From: Lachnospiraceae bacterium
GTDB taxonomy: Bacteria; Bacillota; Clostridia; Lachnospirales; Lachnospiraceae
Direction: 5' to 3'
DNA length: 64,000 nucleotides
Assembly (NCBI GenBank): GCA_017550165.1
Contig: JAFZQH010000022.1
Span: forward strand, 248,001-312,000
Shown: positions 45,106 through 54,801 of the stretch, one piece after another
Position numbering within the stretch: the stretch's first letter is position 1
Layout of the letters: each line of letters begins with the position of its first letter
Position numbers and translations under genes: made by a program
Notes under the pieces: generated by a model
Database searches by the model: none
Seen by the model: only the letters and a program-made list of their open reading frames with translations
What the model was told of the DNA's origin: nothing

Positions 45106-46569
45106 TCATGCCCAATATGGAATATATCTTCTCATTTTATCAGCCGCATGCGGATCCTTCAGCTTAATCTTACCGGCTTCAACTGTATCTTTAATTATCC
45201 TGGAAACCATCGCCTTATTTACTTCAGTTATTCCAAATCTTTCCCTCAATATAGCATTGGATACCTCTATTCCATTAACATAGCAATAGCAAACATATAT
45301 ATAACATGTACGGGTTTTTTCTTCCTTTGTCCACTTGCTCAAAGACCCATGCCAATAAAGCATAGTACGACAGAAATCCTCTCCAGTCTCAACTTTTGGA
45401 GCAGGTATCTTCCAATCTCGCATCCCCTCCTCCATACGATCAAATCCGCTGCCACGGACCTCACATATATGTACAAGTCGTAGGAAATCCGCCATCTTCT
45501 CATTTCTCGAATGTGGGGCTGTATCAATAATACGATCTACATCAATGAGCAGATTCCCCGGATTAGTAGCCTCTATTCGTTCATCAAAAATCTCCACCAT
45601 CAAACTCTGCCCGTGGGAAGTCAAATCTTGATGAATAATCAGATTACCGAGCATTTCTCGTACTGCTTTCTCTGGAAACATAATAAACTCCTGTCTAAGA
45701 GCTGTTTCTATTGTTTCTCCTTGCGGGAGCATACTCATTATATAATTAACAATCTCGTTAAACTCAACAGCATAGCCCTTGTAAAAGAATTGATCCCTTA
45801 TAGCGCTCGTTCTTCCACTCCCCTTATATTTGATAACTCTTATCCGCTTGTTTTCTAGATAATCAAATTTGCGGATATCTTTAGCAAACAGTAATGCGCC
45901 CATATTTGTAACAGAATAATGGCCATTATCCATCCCCTTGATAAACCCATACTCTAGAAAATCATGAATGATTCCATCTCTGGTACTTGGAACCGGAAGA
46001 GACATTAATGTATAAAAAGCACCCGTATCAAGTAGTTTCGTAACTACTTCGGAATCAATGTTCTCTTTGGCTGGCATCGTCTCAAATGGCCTAATCTCAA
46101 AAGATCTCCATAGTTTTCTCTCTTTCTCAGGAAAGTCCTTCAGTTTCTTTTTTAAAGACCCAACCCTGATATACTCAACCCCTTTAAACGCCGTAGGTTG
46201 AACTTTGGCAGCGGGTATTTCAATCAATACCACATTCCCCTTATCCATAGCTACCTCAACATATTTGAAGTCTATATGTGGAGACAACAACGTAAGGAGC
46301 CAGTTCTCCAGTTCCTCATTTCCAACCTTGGTCTCCCTGGGTCTAAACTTTGTTCCTACAATATCGTGAGTTTCATTATGAACACCATAAACCATATACG
46401 CTTTATCACGTTCATGCAGGGCAGCTGAATTAGACAATGCTGACAAATACTCTCCTATAATCTGCGCCATATCATTATTCTCTTTAAACTCAACCCACTC
46501 GGTCTCAGCTGGTAACTTGCGCAACTCATTAATCAAACTAAAATAGTACTCTCTTTCCTTCTCTTTCAT
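45106..46569 (-). CDS. AlbA_2 (Schlafen-like) DNA-binding and ATPase-domain protein
   Basis: A 487-residue cytoplasmic protein. The N-terminal AlbA_2 domain (about 10-135) has TEWVEFKENND, YMVYGVHNETHDIVGTKF and VEYIRVGSLKKKL. The middle and C-terminus fit an ATP-dependent helicase/HATPase_c_4-like module: FPEKAVREMLGNLIIHQDL, IEATNPGNLLIDVDRIID and the MADFLRLVHICEVRGSGFDR stretch, then a winged-helix-like end (ILRERFGITEVNKAMVSRII). Often annotated as a transcriptional regulator; also found in defence islands. GGAGA lies seven bases before the ATG at 46569. It shares the AT-rich island with the AIPR gene. Confidence 0.8.
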   Translation of the reverse strand: MKEKEREYYFSLINELRKLPAETEWVEFKENNDMAQIIGEYLSALSNSAALHERDKAYMVYGVHNETHDIVGTKFRPRETKVGNEELENWLLTLLSPHIDFKYVEVAMDKGNVVLIEIPAAKVQPTAFKGVEYIRVGSLKKKLKDFPEKERKLWRSFEIRPFETMPAKENIDSEVVTKLLDTGAFYTLMSLPVPSTRDGIIHDFLEYGFIKGMDNGHYSVTNMGALLFAKDIRKFDYLENKRIRVIKYKGSGRTSAIRDQFFYKGYAVEFNEIVNYIMSMLPQGETIETALRQEFIMFPEKAVREMLGNLIIHQDLTSHGQSLMVEIFDERIEATNPGNLLIDVDRIIDTAPHSRNEKMADFLRLVHICEVRGSGFDRMEEGMRDWKIPAPKVETGEDFCRTMLYWHGSLSKWTKEEKTRTCYIYVCYCYVNGIEVSNAILRERFGITEVNKAMVSRIIKDTVEAGKIKLKDPHAADKMRRYIPYWA

Positions 46570-47269
46570 AAATAATCTCCATTGCAATTGGTTTAATATA
46601 TCAATTCACAGTTTTCTTTGATTCTGTTGTGAAGTAAATTTTTCCCTTGATTCATAACTTCAACATTTTATCGCTTATTCATTATATCACAATGCGTTCA
46701 AATTGAAGAAAGAAATAGTCGTCCCCGATTTCTACATTTTTTCGGGATTTCAAGCGGAGGCGGCGGGGCAATTGTGCATGCTCACGTACTTTGCGTAGAG
46801 ATAGAATTTCCCGCTATCCCGTACAAGTAACAGCGTATCCGAGCCCGGACGGCGAGGAAGTCGGACACAAGCCATGGATGGCGATTGTCCGACGTTAGCG
46901 TAACTTATTCATTAATACACGGGATAGGGTGGAAATTCATCTCCCGGAGCACTAAGTGTAATGCCTAAGTGATCTGATACTGACATTGAATTAGGAACAC
47001 CTCATCCGTCGGCTTCGCCAATATCTTCCCCTCAAGGGGAAGGCAATAAATAGAAAAGCCAGGAGTGATGCTCCTGACTTTGTCTACAGTCTGAAAGTTC
47101 ACCTAAGGTGAACTTTCCTTATAACCACGGATGGTGGTTGTCGCCCGGTCGCGTTAATTATAGAGTTCTTACGGGATAGCGTTGGTAATTCATCTCCCGG
47201 AGCAGGTACGGGAGCATGCACAATTGCCCCACCGCCTCCATTGAAATAAAAATCACCCCAAAAAATCCC
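46570..47269. other. Gene-free stretch holding an inverted-repeat element
   Basis: No convincing gene. The left 165 bp (46570-46734) hold nothing I can identify. From about 46735 the sequence is an element with complementary ends, described in the next entry. Confidence 0.7.
46756..47239. repeat. 484-bp inverted-repeat element with internal direct repeats
   Basis: The 28-bp ends 46756-46783 and 47212-47239 are inverted repeats with one mismatch; weaker complementarity continues inward to about 46835 and 47165 and outward to about 46735 and 47268. Inside, an imperfect 85-bp direct repeat (about 46872-46958 and 47125-47207, sharing ACGGGATAG and AATTCATCTCCCGGAGCA) flanks several hairpins: GTCGGACA/TGTCCGAC, CTTCCCCTCAAGGGGAAG, AGCCAGGAGTGATGCTCCTG and GAAAGTTCACCTAAGGTGAA. 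No ORF of note. It could be a non-autonomous mobile element or a structured RNA. Confidence 0.8.
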
Positions 47270-48589
47270 TTATGTCACTACCTCTCTCAAAAGGTATTCC
47301 CTATCATCATCTATAACGGCGATCATGGCATCGGCGATCTCAGGATCAAAATGCGTTCCCTTGCAACGCTCGATCTCATCACGAACTTCATTTTGAGGAC
47401 GCGGGGAAGAATAGGATCTCTTGGATGTCATGGCGTCATAACAATCCGCCACGCAGATGATACGCGCCTCCTCCGGGATCTCGATCCCCATGAGACGATC
47501 CGGGTACCCTTTTCCGTCGTACCTTTCATGATGCCATCTCGCTCCGGTGGACAATCCCGGGATCTCTGTGATGGTACGTAAGATCTCATATCCCACCATG
47601 GTATGAGATTTAATTGCGGCAAACTCCTCGTCAGTCAGCTTCCCCCGTTTGTTCAGGATATCCTCGTGAACACCGATCTTGCCCACATCATGGAGAAGTC
47701 CCATACAGAATATATCCTCGCACTCCTGCTCGGGCTTTCCTAACCTCTTTGCAATCTCCCTGGAATACTCCGCCACCCTCATGGAATGACCGTTAGTATA
47801 ATGGTCCTTGGCATCAACTGCCTGAGACAGGGCAAGCATTACCTCCTGTGAGAGACGGGCTTTCGCCTCTGATGCTGCCTCTCTGGCCTGGGACTCGTGA
47901 AGTTGTTCCATTGTATCCAGCAGTTTCTCATAATCCGGAGACTCCAAAGACAGATAAATGATGAAGATCCCTAAGGACGTCACGAAGAAGGTAATAAGCA
48001 TATTATCGAAGAAAAGCATCTGGAGCAGGAATAATACTCCTGCGATGACCATGGCGGCAACCATGGTAAATATCTGGCTCCTCTTGTAGTCTTTCCAATG
48101 ACTCAGCATATAGACACAGGCCATAAGGAATATGAAAATGGGGAAACCGTATGCACATACTGCAAACAATTCCCTGTGAATATAATTACCGGCTATGTCA
48201 TATTCAAAGACCAGATGTGTAAAGGGGTTCGTAAGAAGCAGGATATAATCGATGATCAGGGGCAAAAAGAACAGAGAGGTCCTCTTGCTGAAATCACTCT
48301 TGACGTAAGCATGGATATAGAGGAAAAATGCCATGCCTGTAGCGGCTGCCAGCATGGAATCCACAGTATTGAACAGATAATGGACCGGATTGGGAACAAG
48401 GGCTTTGGCGCTGGTAACCACAGCAGTTATCACATCGATGATATCGGCAATGGTCACACAAAGCGCAAATCGTTTAAAAGCCACATTAACCATGCTGCGC
48501 TTCGTATAGCGCAGATGAAGAAAGACGCAGATCATAATATCCAGTGGTATAACAGCCACTTCCAAAAAGATATTATAGTCCAGATTCAT
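47270..48589 (-). CDS. Membrane-bound HD-GYP domain protein
   Basis: A 439-residue protein with about seven hydrophobic helices in the first 215 residues, a coiled segment (LLDTMEQLHESQAREAASEA) and a C-terminal HD-GYP domain: NGHSMRVAEYSREI, LLHDVGKIGVHEDILNKRG, IKSHTMVGYEIL, HHERYDGKGYPDRL and DCYDAMTSKRSY. All catalytic elements are intact, so cyclic-di-GMP (or related) hydrolysis is expected. The input region resembles the 7TM-type sensors of other Clostridia. It lies 21 bp after the topoisomerase IV A gene and may be its cotranscribed last gene. The signal is unknown. Confidence 0.92.
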   Translation of the reverse strand: MNLDYNIFLEVAVIPLDIMICVFLHLRYTKRSMVNVAFKRFALCVTIADIIDVITAVVTSAKALVPNPVHYLFNTVDSMLAAATGMAFFLYIHAYVKSDFSKRTSLFFLPLIIDYILLLTNPFTHLVFEYDIAGNYIHRELFAVCAYGFPIFIFLMACVYMLSHWKDYKRSQIFTMVAAMVIAGVLFLLQMLFFDNMLITFFVTSLGIFIIYLSLESPDYEKLLDTMEQLHESQAREAASEAKARLSQEVMLALSQAVDAKDHYTNGHSMRVAEYSREIAKRLGKPEQECEDIFCMGLLHDVGKIGVHEDILNKRGKLTDEEFAAIKSHTMVGYEILRTITEIPGLSTGARWHHERYDGKGYPDRLMGIEIPEEARIICVADCYDAMTSKRSYSSPRPQNEVRDEIERCKGTHFDPEIADAMIAVIDDDREYLLREVVT

Positions 48590-48610
48590 CAGATTCCCTT
48601 CTTTTTAGTG

Positions 48611-50842
48611 CTATTTCTTTACTCCCTTAGTGTCCCTTGTTGCTATACGGAGACGGTCAAGGGCGATATTCAGTCCCTTATATTCGTATTCCACATTTTC
48701 TCCGCTACGGATAAATACAGCAGTCTCCAGCCTGTCATCGCCGGAAAGCCTCATTCCTCTCACTCCGACAGCCGCCTTCTTCTTGGTGGGAATATCGGAA
48801 ATGTTGATCCGAAGGAACATTCCCTTCTTCGAAATAAAGCAAACAGTCTCTTCCCCTGTAAGGAGCTGTACAGCAACAAGAGAGTCCCCTTCAAGGAGCT
48901 TGGTGGCAGCCACCGCTCTTTTCGCAACATCAAATTCTTCGCCGCCTACACTCTTTATCATTCCGGTCTCCGTAACGAACACAACGGGGCTTACCTTAAG
49001 ATCATCCACGGAGAATACATTCAGTATCATTTCCTGTGTAGAATCGTAATTACTGATATTATCAATGGGAGAACCCTTGTCCTTCATCTTGCCCGCAGGC
49101 ACATCAAGGACCTTAACGGTGTAGAGGTTCCCCTTATCCGTAAACACACCGATCTTCCCTGTATTCATACAGTTTATCACATATTTGTTTTCTTCGTAAA
49201 CAGCATCCCTGCTTTTCTCAAATGTGCTGACATCAAGGCACTTAACATACCCGAAGCGGTCCATGACAAAAACCACCGGCTCTTCCACCATGGGAGCCTC
49301 TTCCACCACCGCTTCTTCCACGTTCTCTATGGAGGTCTTCCTGGGTGCCGAGTATTCTTTTTCTATGGCCTTAAGCTCATTTAAAATGACACGATCCAGT
49401 GCTTTGGGATTATTCAAAATGTCCTGATAGAGATCGATATTCTTCTTGGTACTTTCATAATCCTTAGCCAGCGCCTCTATCTCAAGACCGATAAGCTTAT
49501 ACAGCTTCATCTCCAGTATGGCGGTAGCCTGTCTCTCCGAAAACCTTAAGAAGCCTGCCATGACTCTTGACTGGTCTGACTTGAAACTGATGCCTTCAGT
49601 ATCACCTTCTACCAGGCATCTCTTGGCATCCTTAAGGCTCTTGCTGCCCCGGAGTATCTCGATGATCAGGTCTATGACATCAACAGCCTTGATAAGGCCT
49701 TCCTGTATCTCCTTCTTCTCCAGTTCTTTATTAAGGAGAGTAGTATATTTTCTGGTATTGACCTCCTGCTGGAATTCAACGGACTTGGCGATAATACTCT
49801 TTAATCCCAGTGTCTCCGGCCGATTATCGCACACTGCCAGCATATTGACACCGAAGGTATCCTCCAGCCTGGTCTTCTTATAAAGGATATTGCATATCCG
49901 TTCAATGTCAGCACCCTTCTTTAGGTCAAATACTATCCTGATGCCTTCTTTTGAAGATTGGTTGGAAATGTCGGTTATATCCGTGATCTTTCTGGATTCC
50001 ACCAGGTTATATACATCATTTAAGAATTTGCCGATACCCGCTCCCACCATGGTAAAGGGTATCTCTGTGACCACAAGGCGTTCCTTGCCGCCCTTTGCCT
50101 TTTCTACTTCCACTCTTCCCCGGATCTTGATCTTGCCCTGTCCGGTCTCATAAACTTCAGCAAGATCGTCCTTGTTGACCACAATGCCTCCTGTGGGGAA
50201 GTCCGGCCCCTCCACGATCTTCATCAGTTCTTCCGTAGTAATGTCAGGGTTCTTTATATACTCCATGGTGGCTCTTACTACTTCGCCTAGATTATGGGGC
50301 GGAATAGACGTAGCCATACCGACGGCAATTCCCTCCGCGCCGTTAACCAGGAGATTGGATATCTTCACCGGGAGAACCTCCGGCTCCTTCTCTGTCTCAT
50401 CGAAATTCGGGACAAAATCCACCACATTCTTATCCAGGTCAGCCAGGAAAGCCATCTGGGTGATCTTCTCCAGTCTGGCTTCCGTATAACGCATGGCCGC
50501 AGCCCCGTCTCCTTCTATAGAACCGAAGTTGCCGTGGCCGTCCACAAGGGGAATGCCCTTCTTGAAATCCTGGGCCATGACCACAAGGGCTTCATATATG
50601 GAGGAATCTCCATGGGGGTGGTATTTACCCATGGTATCTCCCACTATACGGGCACATTTTCGATAGGGCTTATCAAATCTTATCCCCAGTTCATGCATGT
50701 CATAGAGCGTCCGCCTCTGAACGGGTTTCAGGCCGTCCCGCACATCCGGGATAGCCCTGGAAATGATGACGCTCATGGCGTAGTCGATATATGATTTTTG
50801 CATTAGGTCGGCGTATTCTGTACGTATTATCTGGTGGTCCAT
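48611..50842 (-). CDS. parC: DNA topoisomerase IV subunit A-type (GyrA/ParC family)
   Basis: Type IIA topoisomerase breakage-reunion subunit of 743 residues. It has [18 protein letters not shown], the quinolone-region [17 protein letters not shown] with the usual Ser, and the catalytic Tyr in [11 protein letters not shown], then a C-terminal beta-propeller. I see no gyrase box (QRRGGKG), which argues for topoisomerase IV rather than gyrase, as does the 743-residue length. The partner subunit is encoded directly upstream. The possibility that it is annotated as gyrase in related genomes remains. Confidence 0.85.
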   Translation of the reverse strand: MDHQIIRTEYADLMQKSYIDYAMSVIISRAIPDVRDGLKPVQRRTLYDMHELGIRFDKPYRKCARIVGDTMGKYHPHGDSSIYEALVVMAQDFKKGIPLVDGHGNFGSIEGDGAAAMRYTEARLEKITQMAFLADLDKNVVDFVPNFDETEKEPEVLPVKISNLLVNGAEGIAVGMATSIPPHNLGEVVRATMEYIKNPDITTEELMKIVEGPDFPTGGIVVNKDDLAEVYETGQGKIKIRGRVEVEKAKGGKERLVVTEIPFTMVGAGIGKFLNDVYNLVESRKITDITDISNQSSKEGIRIVFDLKKGADIERICNILYKKTRLEDTFGVNMLAVCDNRPETLGLKSIIAKSVEFQQEVNTRKYTTLLNKELEKKEIQEGLIKAVDVIDLIIEILRGSKSLKDAKRCLVEGDTEGISFKSDQSRVMAGFLRFSERQATAILEMKLYKLIGLEIEALAKDYESTKKNIDLYQDILNNPKALDRVILNELKAIEKEYSAPRKTSIENVEEAVVEEAPMVEEPVVFVMDRFGYVKCLDVSTFEKSRDAVYEENKYVINCMNTGKIGVFTDKGNLYTVKVLDVPAGKMKDKGSPIDNISNYDSTQEMILNVFSVDDLKVSPVVFVTETGMIKSVGGEEFDVAKRAVAATKLLEGDSLVAVQLLTGEETVCFISKKGMFLRINISDIPTKKKAAVGVRGMRLSGDDRLETAVFIRSGENVEYEYKGLNIALDRLRIATRDTKGVKK

Positions 50843-50867
50843 TTTATCTCCTTATTAGTGACGCTTA

Positions 50868-51048
50868 CAGCTTACACATTCGACGAAGTGACGCTTTCGC
50901 TCTATGTCGTAAGGAGGGACCCGCTTGCGGGAGGATCCCTTGCGACTAAACCGTTGCAAGACGTAGCGGACACTAAATTCGCTTTTCAAGCTCATTAAGT
51001 GCCGACGCTTGCAAAGGCACTTCTTTCGAATATGTAATCTGTAAGCTG
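50868..51048. repeat. Inverted-repeat element with internal hairpins between the topoisomerase IV genes
   Basis: CAGCTTACA-CATTCGA (50868-50883) and its inverted counterpart (51026-51048, with a seven-base insertion) bound about 180 bp. Inside are hairpins: CGACGAAGTGACGCTTTCG (50881-50909), GGGACCCGCTTGCGGG and AAGTGCC/GGCACTT. The core CGAAGTGACGCTTTCGCTC recurs with one change at 62805-62823. Confidence 0.7.
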
Positions 51049-51071
51049 TCATCTGAGAATTATAGTAATTT

Positions 51072-53000
51072 TTATACATCTAGTTCTGCCTCTCGTGCAT
51101 GCTTGTAGATAAATTCCTTGCGGGGGGGCACTTCTGAGCCCATGAGGAGTTCGGTGGTTTCGGAGGCGAGGAGGGCGTCTTCTATCTCGACTTTCTTTAG
51201 GATACGGGTCTCAGGGTTAAGGGTGGTCTCCCAGAGCTGATCCGGATCCATCTCGCCCAGTCCCTTGTACCGCTGGAGTGTGAATGACCCCGTATGCTTA
51301 CGTCTGTACTTCTCCAGGGCATGATCGTCATAGAGATACTCTTCCTTTCCCTTTGAGGGCATGGCCTTATACAGGGGCGGCATAGCGATATATACGTGTC
51401 CCTCATATATAAGTTCCGGCATGAAGCGGTAGAACAGGGTCAACAGCAGGGTGCAAATGTGCGCTCCGTCCACGTCCGCATCCGCCATGATGATTATCTT
51501 GTCATAACGGAGCTTGGAAATATCAAAATCATTGCCGTAGCCTTCGGAAAATCCGCATCCGAAAGCGTTGATCATGGTCTTGATCTCGGCATTGCCTAAT
51601 ATCTTGTCTATCGTGGCCTTCTCCACATTGAGGATCTTTCCACGAAGTGGCAGGATAGCCTGATACATCCTGTTCCTTGCGGTCTTGGCTGAGCCCCCTG
51701 CAGAATCTCCCTCCACGATAAATATCTCACACTTGTCGGTTTCCCTGCTCTCGCAGTTAGCCAGCTTGCCGTTAGTATCAAAGGAATACTTCTGCTTGGT
51801 AAGAAGGTTGGTCTTGGCCTTCTCTTCCGCCTTACGGATCTTGGCGGATTTCTCGGCACAGCTTATAACCTCTTTCAAAGTCTCCAGGTTACGGTCAAAG
51901 AAGCGGATGATCTCATCATTAACGATCTTTGAGGTAGCCTTGGCGGCATCCTGATTATCCAGCTTGGTCTTAGTCTGTCCTTCGAATCTGGGAGAGGGAT
52001 GCTTGATGGAAATGATGGCCGTCATACCGTTACGGACATCAGCTCCGGTAAAGTTGGCATCCTTGTCCTTTAAGATTCCCAGTTCCCTGGCGTAATTGTT
52101 GATAACAGCCGTAAATGCCGTCTTAAATCCGGTAATGTGCGTACCGCCCTCGGCATTATATATATTATTGCAGAATCCCAGGATATTCTCATGAAATTCA
52201 TTGATATACTGGAATACTGCCTCTACCTGTATCCCCTCGAATTCACCCTCCAGGTACACAGGATCATGGAGGATCTCATTATTTTTGTTAAGATCCTTGA
52301 TAAATCCTACGATACCCTCAGGCTCGTTGAAATCTATTATCTCCGGACCGTTCCCGTCAAGATCTCTCAGATCTTTAAAATGCACCGTAAGGTTGGGATT
52401 AAGATATGCTGTCTCATGAAGACGCCTCTTGATATCTTCGGATCTGAAGACTATACGGTCGAATATGGTATCATCCGGCAGGAAATTGACCTTGGTACCG
52501 GTCTTTCTGGTCTTGCCAATAACAGGCAGCAGTCCTTTTTCAAGCTTAACGGTAGGTATGCCCTTCTCATACCGGTCGTGGTGTATCTCGCCATTCCTGC
52601 TTACCCACACATCCATGTAAGCCGATAAGGCATTGACTACCGAAGAACCTACACCATGAAGTCCGCCGCTGGTCTTGTAGACGGAATCATCAAATTTACC
52701 TCCGGCATGGAGGGTGGTAAATACGAGCCTGGTTGCCGAGACTCCCTTGGCATGCATCTCCACCGGGATACCTCTTCCGTCATCCTCTATGGTGGCGGAT
52801 CCGTCCTTTTCCAGGGTGACCCATATATTGTTACAGAATCCTGATATATGCTCATCAACGGAATTGTCCACTATCTCGTAGATAAGATGGTTAAGTCCCT
52901 TGGTGGTAACAGACCCGATATACATTCCGGGACGCTTCCTGACCGCCTCAAGCCCTTCTAAAACCGTTATATTCTCTGCACTGTATGTTACTTCTGACAT
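51072..53000 (-). CDS. parE: DNA topoisomerase IV subunit B-type (GyrB/ParE family)
   Basis: ATPase subunit of a type IIA topoisomerase, 642 residues. GHKL ATPase domain with EIVDNSVDEHISGFC, DDGRGIPVEMHAKG and TSGGLHGVGSSVVNALS; transducer domain with FVEGQTKTKL-like FEGQTKTKLDNQ; TOPRIM domain with FIVEGDSAGGSAKTARNR and IIMADADVDGAHI; C-terminal QRYKGLGEMDPDQLWETT. The length without a large insertion fits gram-positive GyrB or ParE; the partner lacking a gyrase box suggests ParE. It ends 229 bp upstream of parC, with a repeat element between. Confidence 0.88.
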   Translation of the reverse strand: MSEVTYSAENITVLEGLEAVRKRPGMYIGSVTTKGLNHLIYEIVDNSVDEHISGFCNNIWVTLEKDGSATIEDDGRGIPVEMHAKGVSATRLVFTTLHAGGKFDDSVYKTSGGLHGVGSSVVNALSAYMDVWVSRNGEIHHDRYEKGIPTVKLEKGLLPVIGKTRKTGTKVNFLPDDTIFDRIVFRSEDIKRRLHETAYLNPNLTVHFKDLRDLDGNGPEIIDFNEPEGIVGFIKDLNKNNEILHDPVYLEGEFEGIQVEAVFQYINEFHENILGFCNNIYNAEGGTHITGFKTAFTAVINNYARELGILKDKDANFTGADVRNGMTAIISIKHPSPRFEGQTKTKLDNQDAAKATSKIVNDEIIRFFDRNLETLKEVISCAEKSAKIRKAEEKAKTNLLTKQKYSFDTNGKLANCESRETDKCEIFIVEGDSAGGSAKTARNRMYQAILPLRGKILNVEKATIDKILGNAEIKTMINAFGCGFSEGYGNDFDISKLRYDKIIIMADADVDGAHICTLLLTLFYRFMPELIYEGHVYIAMPPLYKAMPSKGKEEYLYDDHALEKYRRKHTGSFTLQRYKGLGEMDPDQLWETTLNPETRILKKVEIEDALLASETTELLMGSEVPPRKEFIYKHAREAELDV

Positions 53001-53011
53001 TCCCGATACTC

Positions 53012-54781
53012 CTAGCTGAAATCTGTTATCTCCGGTTGTATTCTCCTTCTGCCGTTAAACTCGTTGATCTTAGGATAATACACAATATTAATTTTAACCT
53101 TCTTTGACCCTCTTGCAAATAATTTTTTTGCTTCTTCCTCGCCGTACTTAGACCGAATGAGTTCTTCAAACTCCCCTGTCTCACCGAATTTCACGGCCTC
53201 CATGATACCTGATCTCTCGTCGCAGATCTTAAGACGAAGTACGTTCTTTTCCGCCCCCACCAGTCTGGCCTCTATAACATCCACGTCCTTCTGGGCAAAA
53301 ACGGGTTTTTTGTTGCCGTTGCCAAAGGGCTCTAAGAGTTCAAACTGGCTGATAAGCTTCTCCGTAATATAGCTTATGGGCATGGGGACATCTATGGTGA
53401 TGCGGTCTGTCAGGTCTTCTTCCGTCAATGTGGAATTGTCATTCAGGGTCTTTCTTAAAAGATCCAGATTTTCCTTTCTGATGGACAGGCCTGCCGCCAT
53501 TGCGTGGCCGCCGAATTTTTCGAATAAACCTTTACATTTTGAAAGTTCATCAAACATGTTATAGGCTTCTATGGATCGACCGGATCCCTTTAAGATCCCC
53601 TCTTCCTCACTTCCTGTCAGGACGATGACCGGTCTGTAGAACCTTTCCTTAAGACGGCCGGCTATGATGCCTATGATACTCTCATGGCTGTCAGGAAGAT
53701 AAACCACCAGAATCCGGTCCGACGCCAGATCACTGCCCTCGATAATGCCTATGGCCTCCGCAACTCCCTCTTCCGTCATGGTCTTCCTTCTGGCATTAAG
53801 GTCAAAGAGCTCTTTTGCAAGAGACACAGCCGTGAACTCATCTTCCGCAAGCAGGAGCCTGACCACGGTCTTGGCTGTATCCAGCCTGCCACCGGCATTT
53901 ATGCAGGGACCTATTACAAATCCCAGATGGTATGCCGCTATGGCTTTTTTTGACAGTTTATTGATGTCTATCAGGGCATTAAGACCGATGTTGCTGCAAT
54001 TATGAAAGCGTTCCAGCCCCAGCTTCACTATTGTCCGGTTCTCTCCCCTAAGCTCCATGATATCCCCGACCGTGGCAAGAGCCGCTATATCCAGATACTC
54101 TAAAAGAGCCGAGGTATCACGTTCGGCTCTCTTATATGTCTGCCATAAGAATTTATAGGCCACTACAGCGCCGCAAAGGCCCTTGAAGGGGTACTTGCAG
54201 CCGCTTTGATGGGGATTGATGACCACATCTGCAGGGGGAAGTATCTCTTTTCGTAAACCTCCCTCATTTTCTTCAAAGGGGATCTCATGATGGTCCGTAA
54301 CAATTACCCTCATTCCCAGTTCCCTGGCATGGGCTATCTCTGACACCGCAGAGATACCGTTATCACATGTTACTATCACTTCCACACCGTCAGAATGAGC
54401 CTTGTCTATGATCCTGACATTGATCCCGTAACCGTCCCTTACCCGGTCGGGAATATCGAAATCAACATCCGCTCCAAGAGACTTAAACCCTTTGAGTAAA
54501 AGAAAAGCGGCACATGTCCCGTCAATATCATAATCCCCTATGACCCGGATCCTGCTTCCCTTACGGATCTCCTGTAAGATAAGCAAGGCGCCCTCGTCTG
54601 CCCCCAGCATGGAGGCGGGATCATGAAGCCGATGGACGCCGGGGTTTAAAAAGTCTTCAATCTCTTCTTCCGTAATAATGTCACGGTTCCTGATGATCCG
54701 TGCAATAACAGGGTCAATCCCAAACTTCTTCCCTATGGCGTCAAAATCGGCTTTTTTCTGAGAAACGTACCACTTCTTCAT
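53012..54781 (-). CDS. recJ: Single-stranded-DNA-specific exonuclease RecJ
   Basis: 5'-3' exonuclease acting on single-stranded DNA in recombination and repair. The 589-residue protein has the DHH-domain motifs GDYDIDG (82-88), VTCDNGISA and TDHHEIP (162-168), a third acidic motif near TVGDIMELRGENR, the DHHA1 region with GRSIEAYNMFDELSKCK and FGGHAMAAGLS, and a C-terminal OB-type domain. Between secDF and parE. Confidence 0.96.
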   Translation of the reverse strand: MKKWYVSQKKADFDAIGKKFGIDPVIARIIRNRDIITEEEIEDFLNPGVHRLHDPASMLGADEGALLILQEIRKGSRIRVIGDYDIDGTCAAFLLLKGFKSLGADVDFDIPDRVRDGYGINVRIIDKAHSDGVEVIVTCDNGISAVSEIAHARELGMRVIVTDHHEIPFEENEGGLRKEILPPADVVINPHQSGCKYPFKGLCGAVVAYKFLWQTYKRAERDTSALLEYLDIAALATVGDIMELRGENRTIVKLGLERFHNCSNIGLNALIDINKLSKKAIAAYHLGFVIGPCINAGGRLDTAKTVVRLLLAEDEFTAVSLAKELFDLNARRKTMTEEGVAEAIGIIEGSDLASDRILVVYLPDSHESIIGIIAGRLKERFYRPVIVLTGSEEEGILKGSGRSIEAYNMFDELSKCKGLFEKFGGHAMAAGLSIRKENLDLLRKTLNDNSTLTEEDLTDRITIDVPMPISYITEKLISQFELLEPFGNGNKKPVFAQKDVDVIEARLVGAEKNVLRLKICDERSGIMEAVKFGETGEFEELIRSKYGEEEAKKLFARGSKKVKINIVYYPKINEFNGRRRIQPEITDFS

Positions 54782-54801
54782 ATTGCTTATGTTTCGTTAT
54801 A

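Noticed and set aside
48098..49384. Open reading frame of about 428 codons on the plus strand
   Set aside because: It lies antisense across the HD-GYP gene and the 3' part of parC, both of which have clear protein families; its product has no recognisable domain.
48611..53000. DNA gyrase (gyrBA) instead of topoisomerase IV
   Set aside because: The A subunit shows no QRRGGKG gyrase box and is short for GyrA, so topoisomerase IV is favoured, though not proven.
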